Shown piece after piece: positions 10,044 through 18,513 of a stretch of DNA of 59,030 nucleotides. The notes below the pieces were generated by a model that was not told the DNA's origin, made no database searches, and saw only the letters and a program-made list of their open reading frames with translations. A program made the position numbers and the translations under genes. The first letter of the stretch is position 1; the number at the start of each line of letters is the position of its first letter. Origin of the DNA: Caldilineaceae bacterium (GTDB lineage: Bacteria > Chloroflexota > Anaerolineae > Caldilineales > Caldilineaceae); the NCBI GenBank assembly GCA_026708085.1, contig JAPOVP010000046.1, forward strand, positions 1 through 59,030, given 5' to 3'.

Positions 10044-11525
10044 CTACTGCTCGCCGCCGTCTATCTGAAGAGTCAGAAGGAATTCCAGTAACTCCGCCTG
10101 CTGCGCCTGCTCCAGGTTGGCAAATGCGTTCCTTTGCTGCAGCGCTTCGCCGCCGTGCGCCAGGATGGCTTCGGAGATTAAAGTGGCCCGTCCATGGTGC
10201 AGGAAGGGCGGCTCCGAAGCGAAGCCCCACAGCTTTCTCGTCAGCCAGAACTGCGTAGGGATCCCGCCCTGCACAATGACTTCCGTGTCGAGAAACTCCC
10301 CCATATCGTGCCTTTTCAGGTCGGTAAAGACTGGGATGAGGAAATTTCCTTCTTCGTCCCGTTTCACGTTCGCTATGTAGGGCGACAGGTCGACCCGGTA
10401 GGTCGTATTGACATCCTCGGGCCGCAGGTTGTTCGGCGGATTGTACGGACCCGGTTCGACAAATTCAAGGCTGGCGAGCGGCATCTCCGGAATGTGGCAC
10501 TCGGAACAGCCGATCCGGTCGAAGATGATGCGCCCGCGCGCAGCGGCCTCTCTTTCGACCTGAGTAGCGGGCGCCACCTGTATTGGTGCGGGCAGGGTTG
10601 CCTGGAACAGGGTCAGCGCGGTGATATCACCCACGGTCAGCTCATTTACGCGGCCGTCGGCGTCCAGGTCGTTGTCCTCGCCGAACCGCTCGGTCGACAA
10701 CATGCCGTGATGATGATTCATGGCGTTGTTGGAAAACTCGCGCAGGGACACAACCGCGCCTTTCTGATGAAAGGGGCGGATGATCAGATCGGCATCCACG
10801 CCTTCGACACGGGAGGCGTCTACTGAACCGTCGGGATAGCATATGAGCGTGCCGAAATGGACCCCCTTGGTCACCAGTTCGACGGCGGCCTCCCGGCCTG
10901 TGCTGATGGCATGGCTGAGCGCTGCCGCGCGCAGAGCATGCAGATCGGTCGTCATCTCACGGGCCAGCAGCTCGATGAAGCCGGCGCCGTAAATGCTGAC
11001 TGTGTTGCGTTCGTTGCCCACAGTCTTGAGGGTCTGGTTCGGCCCGTTCTCCACCGGGTCGCCATCGAAGTTGACGAAGGGATTCCGTTGTCCCATTACG
11101 AACACATTGGCCACGTTATCACCGCCGCCGCCTATGGCGGGGAGATTGTGGCAGCCCAAACATGAATTTGCGTCAGGCGATGAGATGCGATTGAAGTTGT
11201 CCGGTATCATCCGCCTCTTGCGCGGCTGGCCTGTTCCTGTCAGTTCAGGACGGCCTGCGCCGTCAAGTGTGTTGAAACTGGCAGCGAAGACGGCGCGTCC
11301 GTGCCTGAGCAGTTCTTCGAGAGTGACGCGGCCCGCTTCGATCTCTTCCTGGCTGATATGCTGTTTCAGAGCTGGTTCTTCGCCGATTACTGGCGGGGAG
11401 GAGCCTGAAGATAGGGTAAGAGATGGTCCCTTCGCGAAAGAGGAGAGATTCAAGACGGCAGCGCCGGCGACGAAAAGTAGCAGTCCGGGCATGAAGGCTC
11501 TTATTTTCGCAGGATTCTCCTTCAT
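10044..11525 (-). CDS. Exported di-heme oxidoreductase (DHOR/peroxidase-like)
   Basis: This 493-residue protein has an N-terminal hydrophobic segment (about 9-28) that would export or anchor it. It carries two c-type heme sites: C122-x2-C125-H126 (CLGCH) and C340-x2-C343-H344 (CSECH). Spacing, and phrases such as IGGGGDNVANVF and HHHGMLSTERFG, fit the di-heme oxidoreductase family related to MauG and bacterial cytochrome c peroxidase. A calcium-loop-like DNDLDADGRVNE (about 284-295) is also present. It would act outside the membrane, possibly on peroxide or thiol compounds. It stands alone, and its electron donor is not evident. The region before the start lacks a strong ribosome site. Confidence 0.8.
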   Translation of the reverse strand: MKENPAKIRAFMPGLLLFVAGAAVLNLSSFAKGPSLTLSSGSSPPVIGEEPALKQHISQEEIEAGRVTLEELLRHGRAVFAASFNTLDGAGRPELTGTGQPRKRRMIPDNFNRISSPDANSCLGCHNLPAIGGGGDNVANVFVMGQRNPFVNFDGDPVENGPNQTLKTVGNERNTVSIYGAGFIELLAREMTTDLHALRAAALSHAISTGREAAVELVTKGVHFGTLICYPDGSVDASRVEGVDADLIIRPFHQKGAVVSLREFSNNAMNHHHGMLSTERFGEDNDLDADGRVNELTVGDITALTLFQATLPAPIQVAPATQVEREAAARGRIIFDRIGCSECHIPEMPLASLEFVEPGPYNPPNNLRPEDVNTTYRVDLSPYIANVKRDEEGNFLIPVFTDLKRHDMGEFLDTEVIVQGGIPTQFWLTRKLWGFASEPPFLHHGRATLISEAILAHGGEALQQRNAFANLEQAQQAELLEFLLTLQIDGGEQ

Positions 11526-11655
11526 GGCACCGCGTCAACAGTATGATTCTTCCTCTATAGAATAACCTGCACGGGCGCACCGTGCCCCGCCGCGACCTCC
11601 CGATTTCGGCACATCACCCTCCCGGAACAGGAAGATCGGCGCCGGGCAGTTGTAA

Positions 11656-11684
11656 GAGGAGGTGGAGGTGTACGCGCGGCTGAT
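11656..11684 (+). pseudogene. Remnant of an M20 peptidase 3' end
   Basis: These 29 bases closely match the 3' ends of the two tandem M20 genes (about 8728-8756 and 9928-9956), encoding E-x-VEVYxRLI. They look like a leftover of a third copy or of a recombination event across the di-heme gene. The piece is too short to be expressed. Confidence 0.5.
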
Positions 11685-11762
11685 AGCAGGCCAGTCGGGA
11701 GCAGAGATCACACGTTTGGGGATGGATGGGCATAGGTCAGCGCTGTCGTTCCATGAAGTGGA

Positions 11763-11796
11763 TAAGGTCCTGGCGCTGACAGCCGCCAGGACCTTA
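11763..11796. terminator. 13-bp perfect stem-loop downstream of zinc-ribbon gene
   Basis: TAAGGTCCTGGCG (11763-11775) pairs perfectly with CGCCAGGACCTTA (11784-11796) over an 8-base loop. It lies 34 bases past the stop of the minus-strand zinc-ribbon gene. It lacks a following T-run, so it may stop transcription with help or protect the transcript end. Confidence 0.5.
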
Positions 11797-11829
11797 CCTC
11801 GGGGGAATTGAGCTGCGAAGTCGCAGTCT

Positions 11830-12081
11830 TCAGGCGTCAGCAAGATCCTTGGTGCAATGGGGGCAGACGAGGGCCCAATCTCTAACGTGCTCCCGGCAGT
11901 ACCGACATGGCCTGCCCGGCGGCCGCGCGAGCAGCGTCCAGAGCAGGCCGAACGGGCCAAAGAGCAGCCCCATAAAAAACCATAGCACAGGACGTCCGAG
12001 GCCCCTGGTCGAGGCAGCTACCACGGCCGAGACGGCGAACATGATTAGCGCGATGGCTAGCGGTAGAAACTCCATGTACAT
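11830..12081 (-). CDS. Small membrane protein with C-terminal zinc ribbon
   Basis: This 83-residue protein has two hydrophobic helices (about residues 5-20 and 28-48) separated by STRGLGRP, followed by a cytoplasmic zinc ribbon with CRYC and CPHC pairs. The frame is open from 12174, but the ATG at 12081 (or 12075) is favoured because GGAGTGGAG lies directly before it and the protein then starts at the first helix. Such proteins are common and their role is unknown. A strong hairpin follows the stop codon. Confidence 0.65.
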   Translation of the reverse strand: MYMEFLPLAIALIMFAVSAVVAASTRGLGRPVLWFFMGLLFGPFGLLWTLLARPPGRPCRYCREHVRDWALVCPHCTKDLADA

Positions 12082-12235
12082 TTCACTCCACTCCAGATTC
12101 CTGACACGAAACGGATACAGTTTTGTACTCGCCGGGCAGCGATTGGTCAGCCCGCAGCCAGCGCTGCATTGCATAAGCGACAGGTAGCGCCTTGGTCCTC
12201 AGCTTCTCCGTGCAGTGCGGGATGCGTTTCACTAC

Positions 12236-12638
12236 CTATTCCTCCTCTACCCGTTCGCCGACGTCGAGAAACTCGCAACCGCGCCAGGTCTCGGTCGCGA
12301 TCCGGTCGCCCCAGAGAGATGGAAGAAGGTGACACCGTTTTCGGCGTCGTAGTAGACGTCCTCAGGCGAGATCAGTGACGAGTCAGATGCACCTCGATGG
12401 TGTCGAGATGCCAGGTCACAGTTTCGCACTGCGGCTGGCGCCCGGCGTACTGGACGCAAAGGCCGCCGTCAGTGGTGACGGGTTCGAGTTTGGCTTCGAC
12501 TGTGGCGACGCGGTCGACCAGGGCAGCGAGCTACCCGGCTGAGCCGGCGAGGGGGCGCTGGTCGTCCTTTGCCAGTGGAGCGGTAGGCAACAGGGTGAAC
12601 AGCGCGAAGACATTAGCGAGGCGTGTAACGCGTTTCAT
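12236..12638 (-). pseudogene. Decayed secreted-protein gene (one stop, two frameshifts)
   Basis: Reading the minus strand from the ATG at 12638 gives a signal peptide (MKRVTRLANVFALFTLLPTA), an in-frame TAG at 12533-12531, and then about 50 good codons in the same frame including a LAALVDRVATVEAKLEPV heptad and a Cys pair (GGLCVQY, PQCETV). That frame stops at about 12377. Coding character continues in another frame (SPEDVYYDAENGVTFFHL) and then in a third (WGDRIATETWRGCEFLDVG), ending at TAG 12238-12236. This fits one secreted protein of about 130 residues broken by one nonsense mutation and two frameshifts. Its function is not recognised. Confidence 0.55.
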
Positions 12639-13192
12639 AATGGCACCTTTCGATATCGTGTGGAAACGTGGTTACAGATCACAACGCCCCGGGCGTTGCT
12701 CCACGAATACACGGGCTCATAGAGGACACTTGCAATTCCACAACACCATCAGTTGCCCAAATCCTGTCAACATTGCTTTAGCAAAGAGCGATAAGAAACG
12801 GAGGAACTGAAGGTGTTACCTGCATTGAGGCAGCAATTATGTTCTCTGCACCAGTATAGCGGTTTCTGATAGAAGTTGTCTCGCTCAAATGGTCCAGTTT
12901 TGGTGCCCTCGATGACCTGATCCGGTGATCGCTGGTCAGACGATATTATGAATTAGGCATTACAAGATCCTGGCCTCTGGATAGATCGACGAAGATACAG
13001 CTTCTCTGTAGTATGCAAGGCTGCATCTGCTCCCCATGCTGATCAGTTGCACAGTGTAATTTGGTTCATCGCTGCGGCAAGGGTCGTTGACTTTGTCACA
13101 GTGCCGGTCCGTGTTGACCCGGTACTGGTCAATTGACCATTCGTGCGAGGAGCGGTCGCCGAAGACATAGCCATTTTTACCCTGCCCGCCTA
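12639..13192. other. Long intergenic stretch, no gene seen
   Basis: About 550 bases hold no credible gene on either strand and are less GC-rich than the flanks. A partly symmetric stretch (GTTGACCCGGTACTGGTCAA, near 13114) stands out. Nothing else can be supported. Confidence 0.4.
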
Positions 13193-13221
13193 TTGTCCGG
13201 GTACGAAGTCAAGCATATAAT
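13193..13221 (+). promoter_or_regulatory. Predicted sigma-70-type promoter
   Basis: TTGTCC (13193-13198) and a perfect TATAAT (13216-13221) are separated by 17 bases, about 100 bases before the DUF433 gene. Confidence 0.55.
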
Positions 13222-13323
13222 GCCCAAACCTTTTGGAGAGCCGAGGAGGCAGCAACGTGGTGTCTTTCAAGCCATAGCACCAGTCTTCTTGAAATATGGC
13301 TGAATGCCCCGGAGGATGAAGGA

Positions 13324-13536
13324 ATGAACAATCGGATTACCATTGACCCCCAAGTGTGTCACGGACAGGCATGCATCCAGGGGACACGCATCCCCGTATA
13401 TCAGATCCTGCGGATGCTGGCCTGCGGCGATAGCGTCGAAGATCTCCTCCAGGAATATCCTTCTGTCACGCGCGAAGATATCTTGGCCTGTCTTGACTAT
13501 GGCGCCTCTCTGGCTGTACAGCAGGCCCCGATGTAG
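13324..13536 (+). CDS. DUF433 family protein, orphan antitoxin-like
   Basis: This 70-residue protein is a complete DUF433 domain: an initial strand (ITIDPQVCHGQACIQGTRIPV) followed by a helix-turn-helix-like part (YQILRMLACGDSVEDLLQEYPSVTREDILACLDYG). DUF433 proteins are often antitoxins beside DUF5615 PIN-like nucleases. No such partner follows here, so it is an orphan or regulates in trans. GGAGGATGAAGG precedes the ATG, giving a good ribosome site, and a near-consensus promoter lies upstream. Confidence 0.8.
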   Translation: MNNRITIDPQVCHGQACIQGTRIPVYQILRMLACGDSVEDLLQEYPSVTREDILACLDYGASLAVQQAPM

Positions 13537-13598
13537 CTGTTCACTTTTGGCTTGCCACTCACATACCATCCCATCCAGGCTACATCCACCCCAAAAAG

Positions 13599-13629
13599 TT
13601 TGACACCATTCCCCCTCCACCCGTATAAT
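13599..13629 (+). promoter_or_regulatory. Predicted promoter of the PhyH gene
   Basis: Perfect TTGACA (13599-13604) and TATAAT (13624-13629) hexamers stand 19 bases apart, slightly wider than ideal, about 110 bases before the PhyH start. Confidence 0.5.
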
Positions 13630-13738
13630 CCATCCCATTCCCTTCTTCACATCTCTTCGCGATCGTCCAGGATCCCGCCCTGCGACATCGTTGCAGACAA
13701 CGCACAAAACAACGCCGTTCAGACACAGGAACAATCCC

Positions 13739-14665
13739 ATGACACTGACAGCAACGATGGACGCCCCCGCGGACACGGTGACGCGGCCGGAAATCACCGC
13801 TGAACACGCCGCCTCCTTCCGTGAAAACGGCTTCCTGGCGCTGCCGGACGCGCTGACGCCGGATGAGGTGCAGGCATTGCGCGATGAGACCGTGCACATC
13901 TGCCGCGGCGAGATGGGCGAAGTCAACGGCCTGCCGCCCGTCGGCCCCGACGACAGCGACGACGAGGTGATCCAGCGCACGCTCTGCGTGCATTTCCCGC
14001 ACAAGCTCTCACAGCTGATGTTCGACACGCTCGCGCATCCGTCGATCTGTAACGTGCTGACGCGGGTAATCGGCCCCAACGTCAAGAGCATGCAGTCGAT
14101 GCTCTTCGTCAAGTCGGCCGGCAAGCCGGGCCAGGCCTGGCACCAGGACGAAGCCTTCATCCCGACGCGCGACCGCTCCCTGAACGCCGCCTGGATCGCG
14201 CTCGATGACGCCACCGTCGAGAACGGCTGCCTCTGGGTCATCCCCGGCTCGCACGCCAACGGCCTGATCTGGCCCGCCAAGGAGCACGACGACGAGCGCT
14301 TCGACTGCGTGGTGGAGGCCTATGATTTCCCCTACACCGACGACGACGCCGTGCCGGTCGAGGTGACCGCCGGCAGCATCATTTTCTTCAACGGCTATCT
14401 GCTGCACCGCTCCCTGCCCAACCGCGCCGCCAGCGGATTCCGCCGCGCGCTGGTCAACCACTACATGAGCGCCGAGTCGCTGCTGCCCTGGCGCTATCCG
14501 GGCAATGCCGAATTGGGCGTAGCCAGCTTCGACTTCCGCGACATCGTGATGATCGCCGGGCGCGACCCCTATGCCTGGAAGGGCACGGAAGATGTGTCCT
14601 TCTCGCACATCCGCCCGGACCGGGAAGGCGGCTGCCAGTGGCCGACGAAAAAGGAAGAGGATTGA
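13739..14665 (+). CDS. Phytanoyl-CoA dioxygenase (PhyH) family protein
   Basis: This 308-residue protein is a predicted Fe(II)/2-oxoglutarate-dependent oxygenase. The iron ligands are H135 and D137 (AWHQDEAF) and H223 (YLLHRSLPN); R235 or R236 could bind 2-oxoglutarate. It hydroxylates an unknown small molecule in the cytoplasm. The frame opens at 13691, but the ATG at 13739 follows ACAGGA and removes a low-complexity leader. It resembles the three tandem PhyH proteins at 52088-55084 only in the family core. It stands upstream of a HicBA pair and a sugar-type ABC importer, so a catabolic link to the imported compound is possible. Confidence 0.85.
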   Translation: MTLTATMDAPADTVTRPEITAEHAASFRENGFLALPDALTPDEVQALRDETVHICRGEMGEVNGLPPVGPDDSDDEVIQRTLCVHFPHKLSQLMFDTLAHPSICNVLTRVIGPNVKSMQSMLFVKSAGKPGQAWHQDEAFIPTRDRSLNAAWIALDDATVENGCLWVIPGSHANGLIWPAKEHDDERFDCVVEAYDFPYTDDDAVPVEVTAGSIIFFNGYLLHRSLPNRAASGFRRALVNHYMSAESLLPWRYPGNAELGVASFDFRDIVMIAGRDPYAWKGTEDVSFSHIRPDREGGCQWPTKKEED

Positions 14666-14720
14666 ACGAGCGCGATTATTTGCTGCGTCTGCTGAAACAA
14701 CGCAATGGAAGGATTCCTGT

Positions 14721-14942
14721 ATGAAATTCAGCGCGGTTTTCATAAAAGTGCCCGAGGGCTACATCGGGTTCGTTGAAGAGCTGCCCGGCGCCAATACGCA
14801 AGGGGAAACGCTTGAAGAGGCCAAAGCGAATCTGCAAGAAGCCATCATCATGACTCTGGAGGCGAATCGCGTCCTCGCAGAGGAATCCATTGCCGAAATG
14901 CAAGAAGAGGTGATTCGTGAATCTGTTGTCGTGCAGATATGA
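14721..14942 (+). CDS. hicB: HicB family antitoxin
   Basis: This 73-residue protein has the HicB fold: strand MKFSAVFIKVPEGYIGFVEELPGANTQGETLEEAKANLQEAI is typical of the partial RNase-H-like domain, followed by an alpha-helical tail. It neutralises the HicA mRNA interferase. The ATG at 14721 has GGAAGGA before it; the longer open frame upstream overlaps the PhyH gene and is not real. No DNA-binding C-terminal domain is seen, so it is a short HicB. Its stop overlaps the start of hicA by four bases (ATGA). Confidence 0.85.
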   Translation: MKFSAVFIKVPEGYIGFVEELPGANTQGETLEEAKANLQEAIIMTLEANRVLAEESIAEMQEEVIRESVVVQI

Positions 14943-15124
14943 AGAGACGGGATTTCATTCGTCATCTTGAAGATAATGGCTGTGAGTTTCTCAGGGAGGG
15001 CAGCGCCCATACGATCTATGTGAATCGCAGAACGCGAAAATCGTCTGCTGTGCCAAGACACCGGGAACTGAACAGGTTTCTGGTGAGAAAGATCTGTAGA
15101 AATCTGGAGATCCCAACGCCATAG
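14939..15124 (+). CDS. hicA: HicA family mRNA interferase toxin
   Basis: This 61-residue protein is a small double-stranded-RNA-binding-fold toxin that cleaves mRNA. The catalytic histidine is H24 in EGSAHTIYVN, after the typical start KRRDFIRHLEDNGCEFLREG. It follows hicB with a four-base ATGA overlap, so the two are translationally coupled. The antitoxin-first order is the less common one but is known. The next gene, an ABC binding protein, starts 62 bases later and has its own ribosome site. Confidence 0.85.
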   Translation: MKRRDFIRHLEDNGCEFLREGSAHTIYVNRRTRKSSAVPRHRELNRFLVRKICRNLEIPTP

Positions 15125-15186
15125 CGCTTACACGGGTTCAAAAAGCTATATCAACCCTCTTTTCACAAGCAATAGGAGTCAAATCA

Positions 15187-16575
15187 ATGTCCAAGTTGCA
15201 ACACAACACCATCAGCCGGCGATCTTTCCTCAAGGCAAGCGCCCTGACGGTTGGCGGAACACTGTTGGCGGCCTGCGCGGCCCCGGCAGCAGCCCCGGCC
15301 GGCGACAGCGGCGGTGACGCAGGCGCCAGCATGGAGATGATCGAGATGCGCCTCTCGGCCTGGGCCGACGTCCAGGATGCGGTCGTCTATGAGAACATGG
15401 TCAACGCCTACATGGCGCAGAATGAAGGCGTGAGCGTCTCCGTGGAGCAGTACCCCGGCGGCTATTATGAGAAGATCCAGGCCAACTTCGCCGCCGACGA
15501 CTCCGCCGATGTCCTCTACTTCCAGGGCTGGATATGGCAGGCCTACGCCGAAAACCAGGTAATCTATGACATGAGCGACTATATCGCTCGTGACGGCGCC
15601 GATGACTTCTTCCCCGGCGGCGAAAATTACGACAACCAGACGCTCTGGCAGGGCGGCCGCTACATGACCCCCACCGACACCGGCTCGCTGGTCATCTATT
15701 ACAACAAGGACCTCTTCGACAAGAAGGGCGTCGCCCATCCACAACCGGGCTGGAAGTGGGAAGAGTTCCAGCAGATCATTCAGGACCTCTCCTATGAAGA
15801 GGACGGCACCAAGTTCTATGGGTGGGGCCAGGCACAGGGCTGGAACGGCGCCTATGGCCGCAGCACCACCTTCATGCGCCGCAACGGCCATATTGAATGG
15901 GACCGCATTACCGAGCCGACCGAGGCCTACTGGGATAACGAGGACATCGCCTCTGCGCTCCAGTATCTGGTCTACGATGCGATCGCCAACGACTGGAGCC
16001 CCGGTCCGGAGGTGGTCGAGGGCGGCGGCGTCGGCGTCGATACCGGCCGTGTCGCCATGTACCTGGAAGGTCCGTGGGTGATGCCCCGCCTGCAGGGCGA
16101 ACTGGCCACGACCGAAGAGGGCATCAATTTCGACGTGATTGAAGCGCCGACGGGTACGGCTGACACCAACTTCACCTTCGGCCATGTCCACGGCCATGTG
16201 ATCACATCACCTTCCGAGAACAAGGATGAGGGCTGGGACCTCATCAAGTTCATCCTCGGCGAAGAGGGCCAGACCATCATCGCCAACGGCGGCCGCATGT
16301 GCGGCACGCCCGACAACATCGCCAATATCTGGGGCGATATCGCCTCCGGTGTCTATGGCTTCGAAAACACCGATGCTTTCGCCAACACGATGCGCGAAAG
16401 CTCGATCTCTGTGATCTTCGGTGAAGGTTCACAGCTTCAGGCCTACGGCGGCGGCCCGATCACCGTCCTGTGGGACAAGCTGCTGGGCCAGACCCAGTCG
16501 GCAGCCGAAGCGCTCGCGATCGCGCAGCCGGAAATCCAGACGCATCTGGATCAGTACTGGGCGGACCGCGCTTAA
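15187..16575 (+). CDS. ABC importer substrate-binding lipoprotein (sugar type, first)
   Basis: This 462-residue protein is an extracytoplasmic binding protein of the MalE/UgpB type that delivers a substrate, probably a sugar or polyol, to the permeases that follow. The N-terminus carries twin arginines R11-R12 (RRSFLK), a hydrophobic stretch and a lipobox ending in C30 (LLAAC), so it is Tat-exported and lipid-anchored. An Ala/Pro/Gly-rich linker follows. AGGAG precedes the ATG at 15187. A perfect 32-base palindrome separates it from the first permease gene. No ATPase gene is nearby. Confidence 0.9.
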   Translation: MSKLQHNTISRRSFLKASALTVGGTLLAACAAPAAAPAGDSGGDAGASMEMIEMRLSAWADVQDAVVYENMVNAYMAQNEGVSVSVEQYPGGYYEKIQANFAADDSADVLYFQGWIWQAYAENQVIYDMSDYIARDGADDFFPGGENYDNQTLWQGGRYMTPTDTGSLVIYYNKDLFDKKGVAHPQPGWKWEEFQQIIQDLSYEEDGTKFYGWGQAQGWNGAYGRSTTFMRRNGHIEWDRITEPTEAYWDNEDIASALQYLVYDAIANDWSPGPEVVEGGGVGVDTGRVAMYLEGPWVMPRLQGELATTEEGINFDVIEAPTGTADTNFTFGHVHGHVITSPSENKDEGWDLIKFILGEEGQTIIANGGRMCGTPDNIANIWGDIASGVYGFENTDAFANTMRESSISVIFGEGSQLQAYGGGPITVLWDKLLGQTQSAAEALAIAQPEIQTHLDQYWADRA

Positions 16576-16582
16576 TCAGTGC

Positions 16583-16614
16583 CCGGCGGCCAGTAACCGG
16601 TTACTGGCCGCCGG
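16583..16614. promoter_or_regulatory. Perfect palindrome between binding-protein and permease genes
   Basis: A 16-base arm (CCGGCGGCCAGTAACC, 16583-16598) is followed directly by its exact reverse complement (16599-16614). It lies 7 bases past the binding-protein stop. As RNA it would form a strong hairpin that could stabilise the upstream message and lower permease expression. It could also be a dyad protein-binding site. Confidence 0.65.
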
Positions 16615-16642
16615 TTCCTCGTCAATCTGGGAGTACGCCTCT

Positions 16643-17584
16643 TTGACAGCCACCACATCGACACCCGGAATCCAGACACAGCCGCAGACCCGGCGCCGCA
16701 TGTCCGCGGCCCAGCGCCGCGACCTGCGCGACGGGCTGCTTTTCACCAGTCCCTTCATCTTCGGCGTGCTCGCGCTCTGGGTCGGGCCGATGCTCTACTC
16801 CGTTTTTCTGATCCTGCACAAGTGGAACATGCTGGCGCCGCCCAAATTCATCGGGACGGGCCATTTCGAACGTATGTTGAACGACCCGCTCGTGGGCAAG
16901 TCGCTCATCAACACCGCCTACTACACCTTCATCGGCGTCCCGCTGCAGCTGGTGGTCGCGTTCGCACTGGCTGTGATGCTCAACCAGCAGATCCGCGGGC
17001 TCAGCGTCTATCGCACCGTCTACTATCTGCCCTCCATCACCCCTGCTGTCGCCTTTGCCGTCGTCTGGGTCCAGATCCTCAACCCCGAGTTCGGCGTGCT
17101 CAACGAGGTGTTGCACTGGTTTGGGCTGGGGCCCATCAACTGGCTTTTCGAGCCGGCCTGGGCCAAACCCGCCCTCATCATCATGAGCCTGTGGTTGACC
17201 GGCTTCCAGATGATCATCTTCCTCGCCGGCCTGCAGGGGGTGCCGCAAGAGCTGCAGGAGGCGGCCGAGATCGACGGCGCCAACGCCTGGCGGCGCTTCC
17301 TTAACGTAACCATCCCGATCATCTCGCCGATCATCTTCTTCAACATGATCATCGGCATCATCGCCAGCTTCCAGGTCTTCACCACCGTCTTCATCATGAC
17401 CGACGGCGGCCCGCAGAACGCCACCCTCTTCATGGTGCTCTACATTTACCGCAACGCCTTCGAGCTGTTCCGGATGGGCTATGCCGCCTCACTGGCCTGG
17501 ATCCTGTTCCTGATCATCATGGCCTTCACCGCGATCCAGTTCTTCTTTGCCAACCGCTGGGTCTACTATGAAGGCAGACTATAG
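16643..17584 (+). CDS. ABC importer permease, MalF/UgpA type (first system)
   Basis: This membrane protein of about 313 residues has six predicted helices and the ATPase-contact motif EAAEIDGANAWRRF, followed by TIPIISP. It forms half of the transport channel. The start is uncertain: a TTG at 16643 has GGGAG nine bases upstream and is chosen here; the ATG at 16700 lacks a good ribosome site but would also leave the whole membrane domain. The open frame further upstream overlaps the binding-protein gene and is not real. The second permease follows after about 65 bases. Confidence 0.85.
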   Translation: MTATTSTPGIQTQPQTRRRMSAAQRRDLRDGLLFTSPFIFGVLALWVGPMLYSVFLILHKWNMLAPPKFIGTGHFERMLNDPLVGKSLINTAYYTFIGVPLQLVVAFALAVMLNQQIRGLSVYRTVYYLPSITPAVAFAVVWVQILNPEFGVLNEVLHWFGLGPINWLFEPAWAKPALIIMSLWLTGFQMIIFLAGLQGVPQELQEAAEIDGANAWRRFLNVTIPIISPIIFFNMIIGIIASFQVFTTVFIMTDGGPQNATLFMVLYIYRNAFELFRMGYAASLAWILFLIIMAFTAIQFFFANRWVYYEGRL

Positions 17585-17649
17585 AGGAGACGAATGACCG
17601 GGCACGGCGCTGACCACTTCACATAGGCCGCCGGCCGCCGATTCAGGTT

Positions 17650-18513
17650 ATGACTGCAAGACCAACCCTGCTCCAATCCCGAAAAACGCAGACGAGGATC
17701 GGTCATCTTATCCTGCACATCGCGATGATCGCCCTGGGGCTCACCTTCCTCATGCCGCTGGCCTGGGTGGTCAGCACATCGCTCAAGCTGCCCGGCCAGG
17801 TCTTCATCACGCCGATCGAATGGATCCCAACCGAGCCCAAATGGGACAACTATTTCGAGGTCTTCAGACGCCTTCCCTTCCATCTCTTCATCCGCAACTC
17901 CTTTTTCGTCTCTATCATGGGGACGGCCGGCATGGTGCTGAGTTCGCTCACGGTCGCATACGGACTCTCGCGCCTGCGCTGGCCGGGGCGCGACTTTGTC
18001 TTCACCGTTCTGCTGGCGACGATGATGCTGCCCGCCGTGGTAACGATGATCCCGGTCTTCATCATCTTCAAAGAGATCAACTGGGTGGGGACCTTCTACC
18101 CGTTGTGGGTGCCGGCCTGGTTTGGCGCCGCCTTCTACATCTTCCTCATGCGCCAGTACATGCTGACCCTGCCCCTGGAGCTGGACGAGGCCGCCAAGAT
18201 CGACGGCGCCTCCAACTTCCGCATCCTCTGGCAGGTGATCGCGCCCCTCTGCGGCCCGGCCGTCGCCACGATCACCATCTTCGCCTTCCTGCAGCACTAC
18301 AACGCCTTCATGGAGCCGCTCATCTACATTTCCAAGAGCGAAATGTACACCCTTCCCCTCGGGCTCCTCTGGTTCAAAGGCCGCTTCGGCAACTTCTGGC
18401 ACCTCGTCATGGCCGCGTCGATGATCACCATCCTGCCGGTCATCCTCCTCTTCTTCTTCGCCCAGCGCCAGTTCGTCCAGGGCGCGCAGTTCACCGGGCT
18501 CGCCGGCCGGTAG
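17650..18513 (+). CDS. ABC importer permease, MalG/UgpE type (first system)
   Basis: This 287-residue protein with six predicted helices is the second channel subunit. The ATPase-contact motif reads DEAAKIDGASNFRILW, and the C-terminus (FFAQRQFVQGAQFTGLAG) is typical of MalG-type permeases. It closes the operon; no ATP-binding protein follows, so the system must borrow a shared ATPase of the MsmX/UgpC kind from elsewhere. Confidence 0.9.
   Translation: MTARPTLLQSRKTQTRIGHLILHIAMIALGLTFLMPLAWVVSTSLKLPGQVFITPIEWIPTEPKWDNYFEVFRRLPFHLFIRNSFFVSIMGTAGMVLSSLTVAYGLSRLRWPGRDFVFTVLLATMMLPAVVTMIPVFIIFKEINWVGTFYPLWVPAWFGAAFYIFLMRQYMLTLPLELDEAAKIDGASNFRILWQVIAPLCGPAVATITIFAFLQHYNAFMEPLIYISKSEMYTLPLGLLWFKGRFGNFWHLVMAASMITILPVILLFFFAQRQFVQGAQFTGLAGR

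Noticed and set aside
12639..13192. tRNA or other structured RNA in the long gap
   Set aside because: No cloverleaf, T-arm consensus or riboswitch core could be found by eye.
16421..16642. Upstream extension of the first permease frame
   Set aside because: It overlaps the end of the binding-protein gene in another frame and contains only low-complexity Ser/Arg sequence.
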